Translations under genes and position numbers: made by a program
Part shown: positions 1 through 8,428 of the stretch, in pieces
How positions within the stretch are numbered: position 1 is the first letter of the stretch
Layout of the letters: each line of letters starts with the position of its first letter
NCBI GenBank assembly: GCA_025355745.1
Contig: JANXZA010000177.1
Span: 42,224-106,223 of the forward strand
Origin: Rhizobacter sp.
GTDB lineage: Bacteria; Pseudomonadota; Gammaproteobacteria; Burkholderiales; Burkholderiaceae_C
Direction of reading: 5' to 3'
DNA length: 64,000 bases
Notes under the pieces: model-generated
The model's input: the letters and a program-made list of their open reading frames with translations, nothing else
Databases searched by the model: none
What the model was told of the DNA's origin: nothing

Positions 1-102
1 CGGGCGAGGCGTGGAAGTGGGCGTGGAGGCGGGCGCGGGCGCAGCGGTGGGCAGGGCCGCCAGGGCAGTGGCGGGGGCTTGCGTCGAGTTCAGTTCGGGC
101 AT
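1..102 (-). CDS. Partial Pro/Ala-rich N-terminus of an unidentified protein (MPELNSTQAPATALAALPTAAPAPASTPTSTPRP...), runs off the window
   Basis: Open minus frame from ATG (cat 100-102) to the window edge; too short to identify. Confidence 0.25.
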   Translation of the reverse strand, partial: MPELNSTQAPATALAALPTAAPAPASTPTSTPRP

Positions 103-261
103 CGGAGGCGGGGTCAGGTGGAGGTCGATTCTCGCAATGAATCGGGATCGATGAGCACCTCGTGATGCTCCGCACGCGCCTCGCGCCAGAGCACCCACGC
201 CAGCGCCAGACCGGTGGGTCTGTTAACTTCCGGCCCCGGGACCGTCTGAGGAGACAAACGC

Positions 262-1791
262 ATGAACGAATTGCAGGATCGCCTGCGCAATGTCTCGCCG
301 GGCAGCCTGGCCGGCATCCGCCGCGGCATCGAGAAAGAAAGCCTGCGCGTCGCGCCCAGCGGCCTGCTCGCGGCCACGCAGCACCCGGCCGCGCTGGGCT
401 CGGCGCTGACGCACCCGCAGATCACCACCGACTTCAGCGAGTCGCAGGTCGAACTCGTCACCGGCGCCCATGTCGGCGTGCAGGACAGCCTGGACGAGTT
501 GACGCAGATCCACCAGTTCACCTACCGCGCCATCGGCGACGAGATGCTGTGGGTGGCGAGCATGCCGTGCCGCTTGCCGGCCGACGATTCGATTCCGATC
601 GGGCGCTACGGCACATCGAACGTGGGCACCGCCAAGAGCGTCTACCGCACCGGCCTGGGCCACCGCTACGGGCGGCGCATGCAGACGATTTCGGGCATCC
701 ACTACAACTGGTCGATGCCGGGTGTGACGACCGAGCAGTACTTCGGCCTGATCCGCAATTTCCGGCGTCATTCGTTCCTGCTGCTGACCTTGTTCGGCGC
801 CTCGCCTGCCGTATGTTCCTGCTTCGTCGAAGGCCACGCGCACACCTTGCAGACGCTGCGCGACGGCACGCTCTACCTGCCGCACGCGACCTCGCTGCGG
901 ATGGGCCGGCTCGGCTACCAGAGCGACGCGCAGAGCACGCTGGCAGTCAGCTACAACAGCCTGGAGCGCTACGGCGCGTCACTGCAACAGGCGCTGACCG
1001 AGCCCTATCCCGCGTATGCCGGGGTCGGCGTTCGCGACGCGTCCGGCGGCTACCGGCAGCTGGCCGACAGCTTGCTGCAGATCGAGAACGAGTTCTACGG
1101 CACGATCCGCCCGAAGCGGGTGATCTTCCCCGGCGAGCGGCCGCTGCATGCGCTGCGCGAGCGCGGCGTCGAGTACGTCGAGGTGCGCTGCATGGACCTC
1201 GACCCGTTCGTGCCGGTCGGCATCGCCGCGCCGACGATGCGCTTCATCGACGTCTTCCTGCTGCACTGCCTGCTCGCCGACAGCCCGCCCGATACGCCGG
1301 CCGAAATCACCGCGCTGGCGCGCAATCAAGACCGGGTTGCGATGCGCGGCCGCGAGCCCGGCCTGCAACTCGAGCGCGACGGCCGCAAGGTGGCGCTGGC
1401 CGAGTGGGGCGCCGAGGTGCTGGCCGGCTGCCAACCCATCGCCGCCGCGCTCGACGCCGCGCACGCCACGTCGGCCTATGGCGACGCCTTGCGCGCCGCA
1501 ACCACGGCGCTGGCCAACCCCGCCACCTTGCCCTCGGCTCACGTGCTGGCCGCGATGCGCAGCGACTTCGACGGCTCCTACGGCGCCTTCGTGGTGGCCC
1601 AGTCGGCGCAGACGAAAGCCGCGCTGCTCGGCTTGCCGTTCAGCGCCGAACAGCGCGCCGAATTCGAGCGCTCGGTGCAGGCATCGATTGACGCACAAGC
1701 CGCCCTCGAGGCGGCCGACTCCGTGCCGTTCGAGGTCTATCGGCAGGCCTACCTATCACCGGCGCGGCTGGGCTTGCCGGCAGCCGGCTGA
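262..1791 (+). CDS. gshA: Glutamate-cysteine ligase
   Basis: 509 aa ORF with GshA-type sequence (MNELQDRL...GSLAGIRRGIEKESLRV; SGIHYNWSMP; QIENEFYGTIRPKR; EVRCMDLDPF). Confidence 0.95.
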   Translation: MNELQDRLRNVSPGSLAGIRRGIEKESLRVAPSGLLAATQHPAALGSALTHPQITTDFSESQVELVTGAHVGVQDSLDELTQIHQFTYRAIGDEMLWVASMPCRLPADDSIPIGRYGTSNVGTAKSVYRTGLGHRYGRRMQTISGIHYNWSMPGVTTEQYFGLIRNFRRHSFLLLTLFGASPAVCSCFVEGHAHTLQTLRDGTLYLPHATSLRMGRLGYQSDAQSTLAVSYNSLERYGASLQQALTEPYPAYAGVGVRDASGGYRQLADSLLQIENEFYGTIRPKRVIFPGERPLHALRERGVEYVEVRCMDLDPFVPVGIAAPTMRFIDVFLLHCLLADSPPDTPAEITALARNQDRVAMRGREPGLQLERDGRKVALAEWGAEVLAGCQPIAAALDAAHATSAYGDALRAATTALANPATLPSAHVLAAMRSDFDGSYGAFVVAQSAQTKAALLGLPFSAEQRAEFERSVQASIDAQAALEAADSVPFEVYRQAYLSPARLGLPAAG

Positions 1792-1809
1792 ACACCCGTC
1801 AACCCGGCT

Positions 1810-2397
1810 GTGATGGCCAATACCACCGAAAAAGGCACGATGACCATGAAACGATCAACCTGGCTGCGGCCGGCAGCAGCAGGCATTGGCAATGCGGTGG
1901 CAGCGACGGCCTTCGCCGCGCTCCCGGTGGGTGCAATGGCCCCTGACTTCACCGTGCCCGCCGCGCTGGGCGGCAAGCCGTTCAGCTTCTCTCTCGCCGA
2001 GTCGCTCAAGCGCGGCCCGGTGGTGCTGTATTTCTACCCGCAGGCGTTCACCTCGGGCTGCACCGCCGAAGCGCATGACTTCGCCGAAGCCACACCGAAG
2101 TTCAGCGCCCTCGGTGCCACGGTGGTCGGCATGTCGAACGACGACATCGCCACGCTGCGCAAGTTCTCGGTCGAGGCCTGCCGCGACCGCTTCGCGGTGG
2201 CCGCCGATGCGGGCGGCAAGATCACGAAAAAGTACGACGCCGCGATGATGATCGGCCAGGAGATGGCGGACCGCATCTCGTACGTCATCAGCCCGCAAGG
2301 CAAGGTCATCTACGCCTATGCCAGCGGCAATCCGGACGAGCATGTGAAGCGCACGCTGGCCGCAGTCGAGAAGTGGAAGGCGACGCAGCCGAGGTGA
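1810..2397 (+). CDS. Peroxiredoxin (AhpC/TSA, Bcp-like)
   Basis: Thioredoxin-fold motif VVLYFYPQAFTSGCTAEAHDF; N-terminal leader-like segment. Confidence 0.85.
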   Translation: MMANTTEKGTMTMKRSTWLRPAAAGIGNAVAATAFAALPVGAMAPDFTVPAALGGKPFSFSLAESLKRGPVVLYFYPQAFTSGCTAEAHDFAEATPKFSALGATVVGMSNDDIATLRKFSVEACRDRFAVAADAGGKITKKYDAAMMIGQEMADRISYVISPQGKVIYAYASGNPDEHVKRTLAAVEKWKATQPR

Positions 2398-2480
2398 ACG
2401 CGGGTCGCTTGCCGGCCCCTGTCCGGCGCGGGGCAAACCCGGATAGCGATATGAGCATGAACGAATATGCTTGATCGCAT

Positions 2481-2870
2481 GTGGACGAACCCGATCCACG
2501 CGGCCGGCCGGAGTGCATGCAGATGGACGAGATGAACGCGGTGTTCGAGTCGGTGGCGAAGTACTTCTCGCTGCTCTCCGACCCGACCCGGCTGCGCATC
2601 ATGCACAGCATCTGCCAGGACGAAAAGTCGGTCAACGCCATCGCCGACGAGATCGGCGCGACCCAGCCGAACGTCTCGCGCCACCTCGGCTTGCTGTACC
2701 AGGCCGGCGTGCTGGCGCGGCGCCGCGACGGCAGCCAGATGTTCTACCGCGTCAGCGACAGCGCCTTCACCGAGATCTGCCGCACCGTGTGCATTCGCGT
2801 GGCGGGTGGGTTGGAAGGCAGCACGGCCTTGAAGCGCCGCTTTCGCAACGTGATCCAGGTGCTCGGCTGA
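2481..2870 (+). CDS. ArsR-family transcriptional regulator (sox-linked, SoxR-like)
   Basis: wHTH: YFSLLSDPTRLRIMHSICQDEKSVNAIADEIGATQPNVSRHLGLLYQAGVLARRRDGSQMFYRV; immediately upstream of the sox remnants. Translation may start at the internal ATG near 2523. Confidence 0.85.
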   Translation: MDEPDPRGRPECMQMDEMNAVFESVAKYFSLLSDPTRLRIMHSICQDEKSVNAIADEIGATQPNVSRHLGLLYQAGVLARRRDGSQMFYRVSDSAFTEICRTVCIRVAGGLEGSTALKRRFRNVIQVLG

Positions 2871-2925
2871 CCGGCCTTGCGGCACCCCGCTGCACCGGCG
2901 CTGGATATGACTGCACGAGGCCGCG

Positions 2926-3355
2926 CTATGTGCTGGGCGAAGGCGCCGACGGCTCGTCGATGACGCGCATCATCGTGATGGCGAACGCGCTCGACGACGT
3001 CATCGTCGCCTGGGGCATGAACGGCGAAATGCTGCGGCCCGAGAACGGCTACCCGCTGCGCCTGGTGGTGCCCGGCGTGCAAGGCGTGAGCTGGGTCAAG
3101 TACCTGCGCCGCATCAAGGTCGGCGGCCAGCCGTTCTTCACCAGGGACGAAGACATCCACTACATCGACCTGATGCCCGACGGCCGGCACCGCCAGTTCA
3201 CCTCGGTGCAGGAATGCAAATCGTCGATCACCACGCCGTCGGGCGCGCAGACCCTGCTCGACAAGGGCCGCCACATCGTCGCTGACCACAACCACGCGAT
3301 TCAGTTGTGGCGGGTGGCCGAAAACGGCGAGGTGTCGAATGCGCAGATGTATTGA
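2926..3355 (+). pseudogene. soxC: soxC (sulfane dehydrogenase molybdopterin subunit) remnant: internal segment joined to the C-terminus, N-terminal portion missing
   Basis: Peptide EGADGSSMTRIIVMANALDDVIVAWGMNGEMLRPENGYPLRLVVPGVQGVSWVKYLRRIKVGGQPFFTRDEDIHYIDLMPDGRHRQFTSVQECKSSITTPSG, then HNHAIQLWRVAENGEVSN; matches SoxC core and C-terminal pattern with an apparent internal deletion. Confidence 0.85.
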
Positions 3356-3403
3356 GTGTGCGGCGCAGTGTCCGCGCGTGGGTGATTCAAGAGACCAATC
3401 ACG

Positions 3404-3506
3404 CACCGCAGAGGCGCAGAGAACGCAGAGAACGCAGAGTTGCGCAAAGGAATACAGATGATTGGAATTCTCTGCGGTCCTCTGCGTTCTCTGCGCCTCT
3501 GCGGTG
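3404..3506. repeat. Perfect 27-bp inverted repeat (arms 3404-3430 and 3480-3506)
   Basis: caccgcagaggcgcagagaacgcagag ... ctctgcgttctctgcgcctctgcggtg; arms are exact reverse complements. Confidence 0.95.
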
Positions 3507-3507
3507 G

Positions 3508-3790
3508 TGAGTTGGCTGTTTCTTTGGGGTTGCTCACGGGCGGCCTGGCGCACGCGGCACCGGACAGCGCGCTCGCCGCCATCAGCCGGGCCCCCACGCC
3601 GGCCGAGATCAGGGCCTGGGATATCGACGTGGGTGCTGACTTCCGGGGCCTGCCGAAGGGCGCCGGCAGCGGATGAAGGTCTCGAAGGTGTCAGCGTTGT
3701 GGGACTCCATCCACCGCGCGATGCCGTGGACCACGCCGAAGAGCTTGAGCCCCGACGAGCTCTATGCCGTGCTCGCATGGCAACATCGCG
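3508..3790 (+). pseudogene. soxD: soxD (sulfane dehydrogenase cytochrome c subunit) remnant in two fragments
   Basis: Frame 1: signal-peptide-like LAVSLGLLTGGLAHAAPDSA...RAPTPAEIRAWDIDVGADFRGLPKGAGSG*; overlapping frame: VSALWDSIHRAMPWTTPKSLSPDELYAVLAW. Both are SoxD-like; the central cytochrome region and CxxCH motif are missing. Confidence 0.8.
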
Positions 3791-3958
3791 CAGCAGACGC
3801 GGCCGTTCGGGCCGGCAGGCGGTACCGACACCGCGCCAACGCCCGCGAGCCCGGCCGCAAGCCAGGCGCGATGAAGCCGGCTGTCAGGGCCATTGCACAA
3901 TCGACCGTCCCCGGCGCGATGTGAAGACCATCATTCGCCCTTCGAAAGGAACCCGACG

Positions 3959-4423
3959 ATGACCCCGACACAACGCTCGCGCCGCGCGGCCCTGAAGCAG
4001 GGCGGCATGCTGGCCGCGCTGGCAGGCTGCGGCCTGATGACGGCGCGCCAGGTGCAGGCCTTGCCCGATGCCTCGGCCTTCGACATGAAGACGCTCGACG
4101 AGGCGCTGAAGGCCCTGGGCAGCGTGGCAGCCGAATCAAAGGACATCACCATCACCGCCCCCGACATCGCCGAGAACGGCGCGGTGGTGCCAATCGCCAT
4201 CACCAGCAACCTGCCGATGACGCAGGAGATCTACATCGTGATCGAGAAGAACCCGTTCCCGCTGACGGCCGCCTTCGTGATCTTTGAAGGCACCGAGCCC
4301 TTCGTCTCGACGCGTGTGAAGATGGGCCAGAGCACGAACGTCTACGCCGTCGTCAAGGCCGACGGCAAGCTTTATTCGGCGCGCAAGGAAACCAAGGTCA
4401 CGCTGGGTGGTTGCGGTGGGTGA
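3959..4423 (+). CDS. soxY: Thiosulfate oxidation carrier protein SoxY
   Basis: Tat-like leader (RSRRAALKQGG), SoxY body and terminal GGCGG carrier motif; RBS gaaagga upstream of ATG. Confidence 0.95.
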   Translation: MTPTQRSRRAALKQGGMLAALAGCGLMTARQVQALPDASAFDMKTLDEALKALGSVAAESKDITITAPDIAENGAVVPIAITSNLPMTQEIYIVIEKNPFPLTAAFVIFEGTEPFVSTRVKMGQSTNVYAVVKADGKLYSARKETKVTLGGCGG

Positions 4424-4500
4424 GGCCGGACGTGACCGCGTGCCCGCACACGCTTTCGCGCCTGACCCGCAAAGAATTCAATTCATGAAGGAGCTTCACC

Positions 4501-4812
4501 ATGGGTGACCCGATGCGCATCCGCGCGCAACTCAAGGACGGCCTCACCGACGTGCGCGTGCTAATGGGCCACATCATGGAGACCGGCCAGCGCAAGGACG
4601 CGGCCGGCAAGACGATTGCGGCTCACTACATCAACGACGTGAAAGTGATGGTCGGCGAGCGCACCGTACTCAGCGCGAAATGGGGGCCGGCGGTGTCGCA
4701 GAACCCGTTTCTGCAGATCCGCGTGAGGGGCGCCAAGGTCGGTGACAAGGTCAGCGTGAGCTGGACCGACAACACCGGCGACAAGCGTAGCGACGAAGCG
4801 GTGATCGTCTGA
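4501..4812 (+). CDS. soxZ: Thiosulfate oxidation carrier complex protein SoxZ
   Basis: 103 aa: MGDPMRIRAQLKDGLTDVRVLMGHIMETGQRKDAAGKTIAAHYINDV...; directly downstream of soxY. Confidence 0.95.
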   Translation: MGDPMRIRAQLKDGLTDVRVLMGHIMETGQRKDAAGKTIAAHYINDVKVMVGERTVLSAKWGPAVSQNPFLQIRVRGAKVGDKVSVSWTDNTGDKRSDEAVIV

Positions 4813-5642
4813 TGGCGCGGCTGCCGGTTGGCTTCATCGTCGCCGCTTGCACGGCCTTGGCGGCGCTGCATCAGGCGCGTGCTCAAACTGTGGCTCAGGG
4901 CACCGTTTCCAGCACCGCCGACAGCATCGCCAAGTACCGCGAAATGATTGCCGACGGCAACCCCGCCGAGCTCTACGAGGCCAAGGGCGAGGCGCTGTGG
5001 AAGCAGGCCGCCGGCCCGAAGCAGGCGACGCTTGCGCGCTGCGACCTTGGCCTGGGCCCCGGTGTGGTGGCGGGCGCCTATGCCCGGCTGCCGCGCTACT
5101 TCGCCGACACCGACCGGGTGCAGGACGCCGAGTCGCGCCTGATGACGTGCATGCAGACCTTGCAGGGTTTCGACGCCGCCGAGCTGATCAACACGCCGTT
5201 CGGCCAGGGCCGCAAGGCCGACCTGGTGGCGCTGGCGACCTATGTTTCGGCCGAGTCGAAAGGCGTGAAGGTCGATGTGCAGCCGCGCCACCCGAAGGAG
5301 CGCGAGATGCTCGCACTGGGCCGGCGCGCCTTCTATCTGCAGGCCGGCACGCACGACTTTTCGTGCGCCTCGTGCCATGGTGAAGACGGCCGACGGATTC
5401 GCCTCCAGGACCTGCCCAACCTGACCACGCCGCAGGGCGCGGCGAAGGGTTGGACCACCTGGCCGGCGTACCGCGTCAGCAACGGCCAGATGTGGTCGAT
5501 GCAGTACCGCCTGAACGACTGCTTCCGCCAGCAGCGCTTCCCGGAGCCGGTGTACGGCTCGGAGCTGACGATTGCCTTGTCGTACTTCATGGCCAGCCAG
5601 TCGAGCGGTGCGCCGATGGCCACGCCGGGCATCAAGCGCTGA
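4812..5642 (+). CDS. soxA: Sulfur oxidation c-type cytochrome SoxA
   Basis: Signal peptide; SCASCHGEDGRRIRLQDLPNLTTP; ALSYFMASQSSGAPMATPGIKR. Confidence 0.95.
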   Translation: MARLPVGFIVAACTALAALHQARAQTVAQGTVSSTADSIAKYREMIADGNPAELYEAKGEALWKQAAGPKQATLARCDLGLGPGVVAGAYARLPRYFADTDRVQDAESRLMTCMQTLQGFDAAELINTPFGQGRKADLVALATYVSAESKGVKVDVQPRHPKEREMLALGRRAFYLQAGTHDFSCASCHGEDGRRIRLQDLPNLTTPQGAAKGWTTWPAYRVSNGQMWSMQYRLNDCFRQQRFPEPVYGSELTIALSYFMASQSSGAPMATPGIKR

Positions 5643-5673
5643 TGACGAACTGCACGACGCTGAACTGCCGACC

Positions 5674-6330
5674 ATGAAGAAACTTGTCACCCTCTTGCTG
5701 TTGGCGCTGCTCGCCGGCTGTGCCTCGCCTGGCGCCGAAGATGCTGCGGCCGCGGCCGCAGCCCGCTTCGACGCGATGGTCATGAGCGGCTTCCAGGCCA
5801 ATGGCCCGGTCACGTTGGCGCGGCTGGATCAGGACGAAACCCAGCGGCTCTGCTCCGACCCGCAGCAAGCCAGCGCCAAGGCATTCGAGGCAGCGCGCCA
5901 GCGCATCGAGCGCGGCAACCTCGCGGCGATCCAGTGGCCGGCGGATGGCCGCTACCTGGGCGACTGGAAGCAGGGCGAGCAGATCGCCCAAAGCGGCCGC
6001 GGCCTGACCTGGACCGACCCGGCGAGCGGGCCGGGCTTTGCGAACGGTGGAAATTGCTACAACTGCCACATGATCGACAAGAAGGAGATTTCGTTCGGCA
6101 CCATCGGCCCCAGCCTGTGGAACTACGGCAAGCTGCGCGGCGTGGCCGATCCAGCCTCGGCCGAAGCGCAGCCTGTGGTCAAGTACACCTGGGGCAAGCT
6201 GTGGAATGCGAAGGCCTACAACGCCTGCTCGAACATGCCCCGCATCGGCCACATGGGCATCCTCACCGAGGCGCAGGTGCGCGATGTGATGGCCTTGCTG
6301 CTCGACCCGAAATCGCCAGTGAATCAGTAG
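5674..6330 (+). CDS. soxX: Sulfur oxidation c-type cytochrome SoxX (lipobox-like leader LLAGC)
   Basis: GNCYNCHMIDKKEISFGTIGPSLWNYGKLRG; YNACSNMPRIGHMGILTEAQVRDVMALLLDPKSPVN; follows soxA. Confidence 0.93.
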   Translation: MKKLVTLLLLALLAGCASPGAEDAAAAAAARFDAMVMSGFQANGPVTLARLDQDETQRLCSDPQQASAKAFEAARQRIERGNLAAIQWPADGRYLGDWKQGEQIAQSGRGLTWTDPASGPGFANGGNCYNCHMIDKKEISFGTIGPSLWNYGKLRGVADPASAEAQPVVKYTWGKLWNAKAYNACSNMPRIGHMGILTEAQVRDVMALLLDPKSPVNQ

Positions 6331-6448
6331 GCATGGGCAAGCTCTTCTGTGTCGCTCCTTCCTCCGCTGGGGGATTGTGGGGATGGGGGCGTGCGGCGCA
6401 TCAAGGGTTGGGGTGAGGGCGCTTCGATGAACATCCATCCCATCCCCC

Positions 6449-6754
6449 ATGACCCCAGCCCGGCGTGACTTCCTCCAAGTGCTGGCCGCCGCTGCGGCGG
6501 CCGGCATGGACGAACGGGCGGGGCATGGTCGATGCCGCCAAGCTGCTGCGCGTCGACATGATGCCCTCGCACTGGGAACACACGCTGGGCGCGGCACGCG
6601 TGCAGCACATCGTCGAGCACGACTCCAAGGGCAGCATCGCCTTTCTGGCGCAGAACATCCGCAGCGCCGATTTCGGCGTCAGGTCGTCAAGCCGCGCCGC
6701 CTGAACAGCCCCAGACTCATCGGCGTGGCCGGCAACCCGGGCCTGGTTGCCTGA
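6449..6754 (+). pseudogene. soxB: soxB (thiosulfohydrolase) remnant with large internal and 3' deletions
   Basis: Start in frame 1 MTPARRDFLQVLAAAAAAGM (SoxB Tat leader), then shifted frame TNGRGMVDAAKLLRVDMMPSHWEHTLGAARVQHIVEHDSKGSIAFLAQNIRSADFG (internal SoxB), then VVKPRRL..; about 0.3 kb versus roughly 1.7 kb for an intact gene. Confidence 0.85.
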
Positions 6755-6808
6755 CATGAACGTGCCGGCCCGGGCCGTCAATTTACTTCCTGATTTCGGA
6801 GCGACAAC

Positions 6809-7267
6809 ATGAAGAAATTTGCAGTCCTGTTCACGCTGGTGTTGACGATTGCCGGCGCGCTGTTCGGCGCGCTGAATCCCTTCAGCGCCGCCGCCGCTGC
6901 CGCCCCCGAGTCCCCGGTCAAGGTCGTCTACCACCTGCTGGAAGGCCAGGCGCAATCGAGCCGCGCGATGAACAACATCCGCAACCACCTCGATGCCGAC
7001 CCGGGCGCGAAGATCGTCGTCGTGACGCACGGCCAGGGCATCGACTTCCTGCTCGAAGGCGCACAGGACGCGCAAGGCCGGCCGTTCAATGGGGCCATCG
7101 GCGAGTTGGCGAATCGCGGCGTGCAGTTCCGCGTCTGCAACAACACGCTGGTGGGGCGCGGCATCGCGAAAGAGAAGGTCGTGCTCGAAGCCAGCATCGT
7201 GCCGTCGGGCGTGGCCGAGGTGGCGCGCCTGCAGGCCCGCGAGGGCTACGTCTACCTGCGGCCTTGA
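6809..7267 (+). CDS. Exported DsrE-family protein
   Basis: N-terminal signal/TM segment followed by a DsrE/F-like fold (VKVVYHLLEGQAQSSRAMNNIRNHLDADPGAKIVVVTHGQGIDFL...GVQFRVCNNTLVGRGI). Confidence 0.8.
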   Translation: MKKFAVLFTLVLTIAGALFGALNPFSAAAAAAPESPVKVVYHLLEGQAQSSRAMNNIRNHLDADPGAKIVVVTHGQGIDFLLEGAQDAQGRPFNGAIGELANRGVQFRVCNNTLVGRGIAKEKVVLEASIVPSGVAEVARLQAREGYVYLRP

Positions 7268-7312
7268 GCGGCAGCGCCCGAGCCCGACCACCACCCTGAG
7301 CTGAAAACCACC

Positions 7313-8392
7313 ATGCCCTTGCTTGCTGCAACCCGCCGCGCTGCCGCCACCGCCACTGCTGCGGCCGCCTTGGCCGTACTCGCCACCGCCACGCTGGCCG
7401 CCGACTTCCCCACCCCGCGCGAGGCCGACTGGGTGGCGCGTGACTTCCGCTTTCACACCGGCGAAGTGATGGCCGAAATGCGCATCCACTACACCACCGT
7501 CGGCGCTCCCAGCGGCGAGCCGGTGCTGATCCTGCACGGCACCGCCGGCTCGGGCACCGGCCTGTTGGCGCCGCTCTTCGGCGGCGAACTGTTCGGCCCC
7601 GGCCAGCCGCTCGACGCCGCGAAGTACTTCATCATCCTGCCCGACGCGATCGGCGCCGGCAAATCGGCCAAGCCCTCCGATGGCTTGCGCGCCAGGTTCC
7701 CGGCCTACAACTACGACGACATGGTGGCCGCGCAATACCGGCTCGTCACCGAGGGCCTGGGGCTGCGCCACCTGCGCCTCGTGCTCGGCAATTCGATGGG
7801 CGGCATGCACGCCTGGATCTGGGGCGTGACCCACCCCGGCTTCATGGACGCGTTGCTGCCGATGGCCTCGCAGCCGACCGAGATGGCGGGGCGCAACTGG
7901 ATGATGCGGCGCATGCTGATCGACGCCGTGCGCAATGATCCGGAGTGGAAGGGCGGCGACTACACCACCCAGCCGAAGGCCTTGCGCGTGGCCAACGCCT
8001 ACTTCGGTGTCGCCACCCTCGGCGGCTCGCAGGCCCACCACAAAGCCGCGCCAACCCGCGAGGCGGCCGACAAGCTGATCGACGAGCGCCTCGCTGCGCC
8101 GTTCACCGCCGATGCGAACGACTACCTCTACCAGTGGGAGTCTTCGCGCGACTACAACCCCGCGCCGGGGCTGGGCCGGGTGCAGGCCGCGCTGCTCGCC
8201 ATCAACTCGGCCGACGACGAACGCAACCCGCCCGAACTCGGCATCATGGAACGCGAGCTGAAGCGCATCCCGGGCGCGCGGCTTTACCTGATCCCCGCCA
8301 GCGAAGACACGCGCGGCCACGGCACCACGGGCATGGCGAAGTTCTGGAAGGAGCAACTGCGCGAGCTGCTGGCGGCGGCGCCGCGGCGCTGA
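7313..8392 (+). CDS. Alpha/beta-fold hydrolase with signal peptide (MetX/homoserine acetyltransferase-like superfamily)
   Basis: Leader AALAVLATATLAAD; nucleophile elbow LVLGNSMGGMHAWIWG; late RGHGTTG. Confidence 0.8.
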   Translation: MPLLAATRRAAATATAAAALAVLATATLAADFPTPREADWVARDFRFHTGEVMAEMRIHYTTVGAPSGEPVLILHGTAGSGTGLLAPLFGGELFGPGQPLDAAKYFIILPDAIGAGKSAKPSDGLRARFPAYNYDDMVAAQYRLVTEGLGLRHLRLVLGNSMGGMHAWIWGVTHPGFMDALLPMASQPTEMAGRNWMMRRMLIDAVRNDPEWKGGDYTTQPKALRVANAYFGVATLGGSQAHHKAAPTREAADKLIDERLAAPFTADANDYLYQWESSRDYNPAPGLGRVQAALLAINSADDERNPPELGIMERELKRIPGARLYLIPASEDTRGHGTTGMAKFWKEQLRELLAAAPRR

Positions 8393-8428
8393 GCGCCGGA
8401 TTGCCTGGCCGCAGCCGGGAAAGCGCTG

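Noticed and set aside
162-1691. 509-aa plus ORF overlapping gshA in another frame
   Set aside because: Arg/Pro-rich shadow frame; GshA is in frame 262-1791.
2471-2925. 5' half of ORF 2471-3355 as N-terminus of the SoxC remnant
   Set aside because: This part is an out-of-frame reading of the ArsR regulator gene; SoxC-like sequence starts only near 2926.
3307-3510. Small ORFs reading 'NHAPQRRRERRERR...' across the inverted repeat
   Set aside because: Spurious translations of the 27-bp inverted repeat, not genes.
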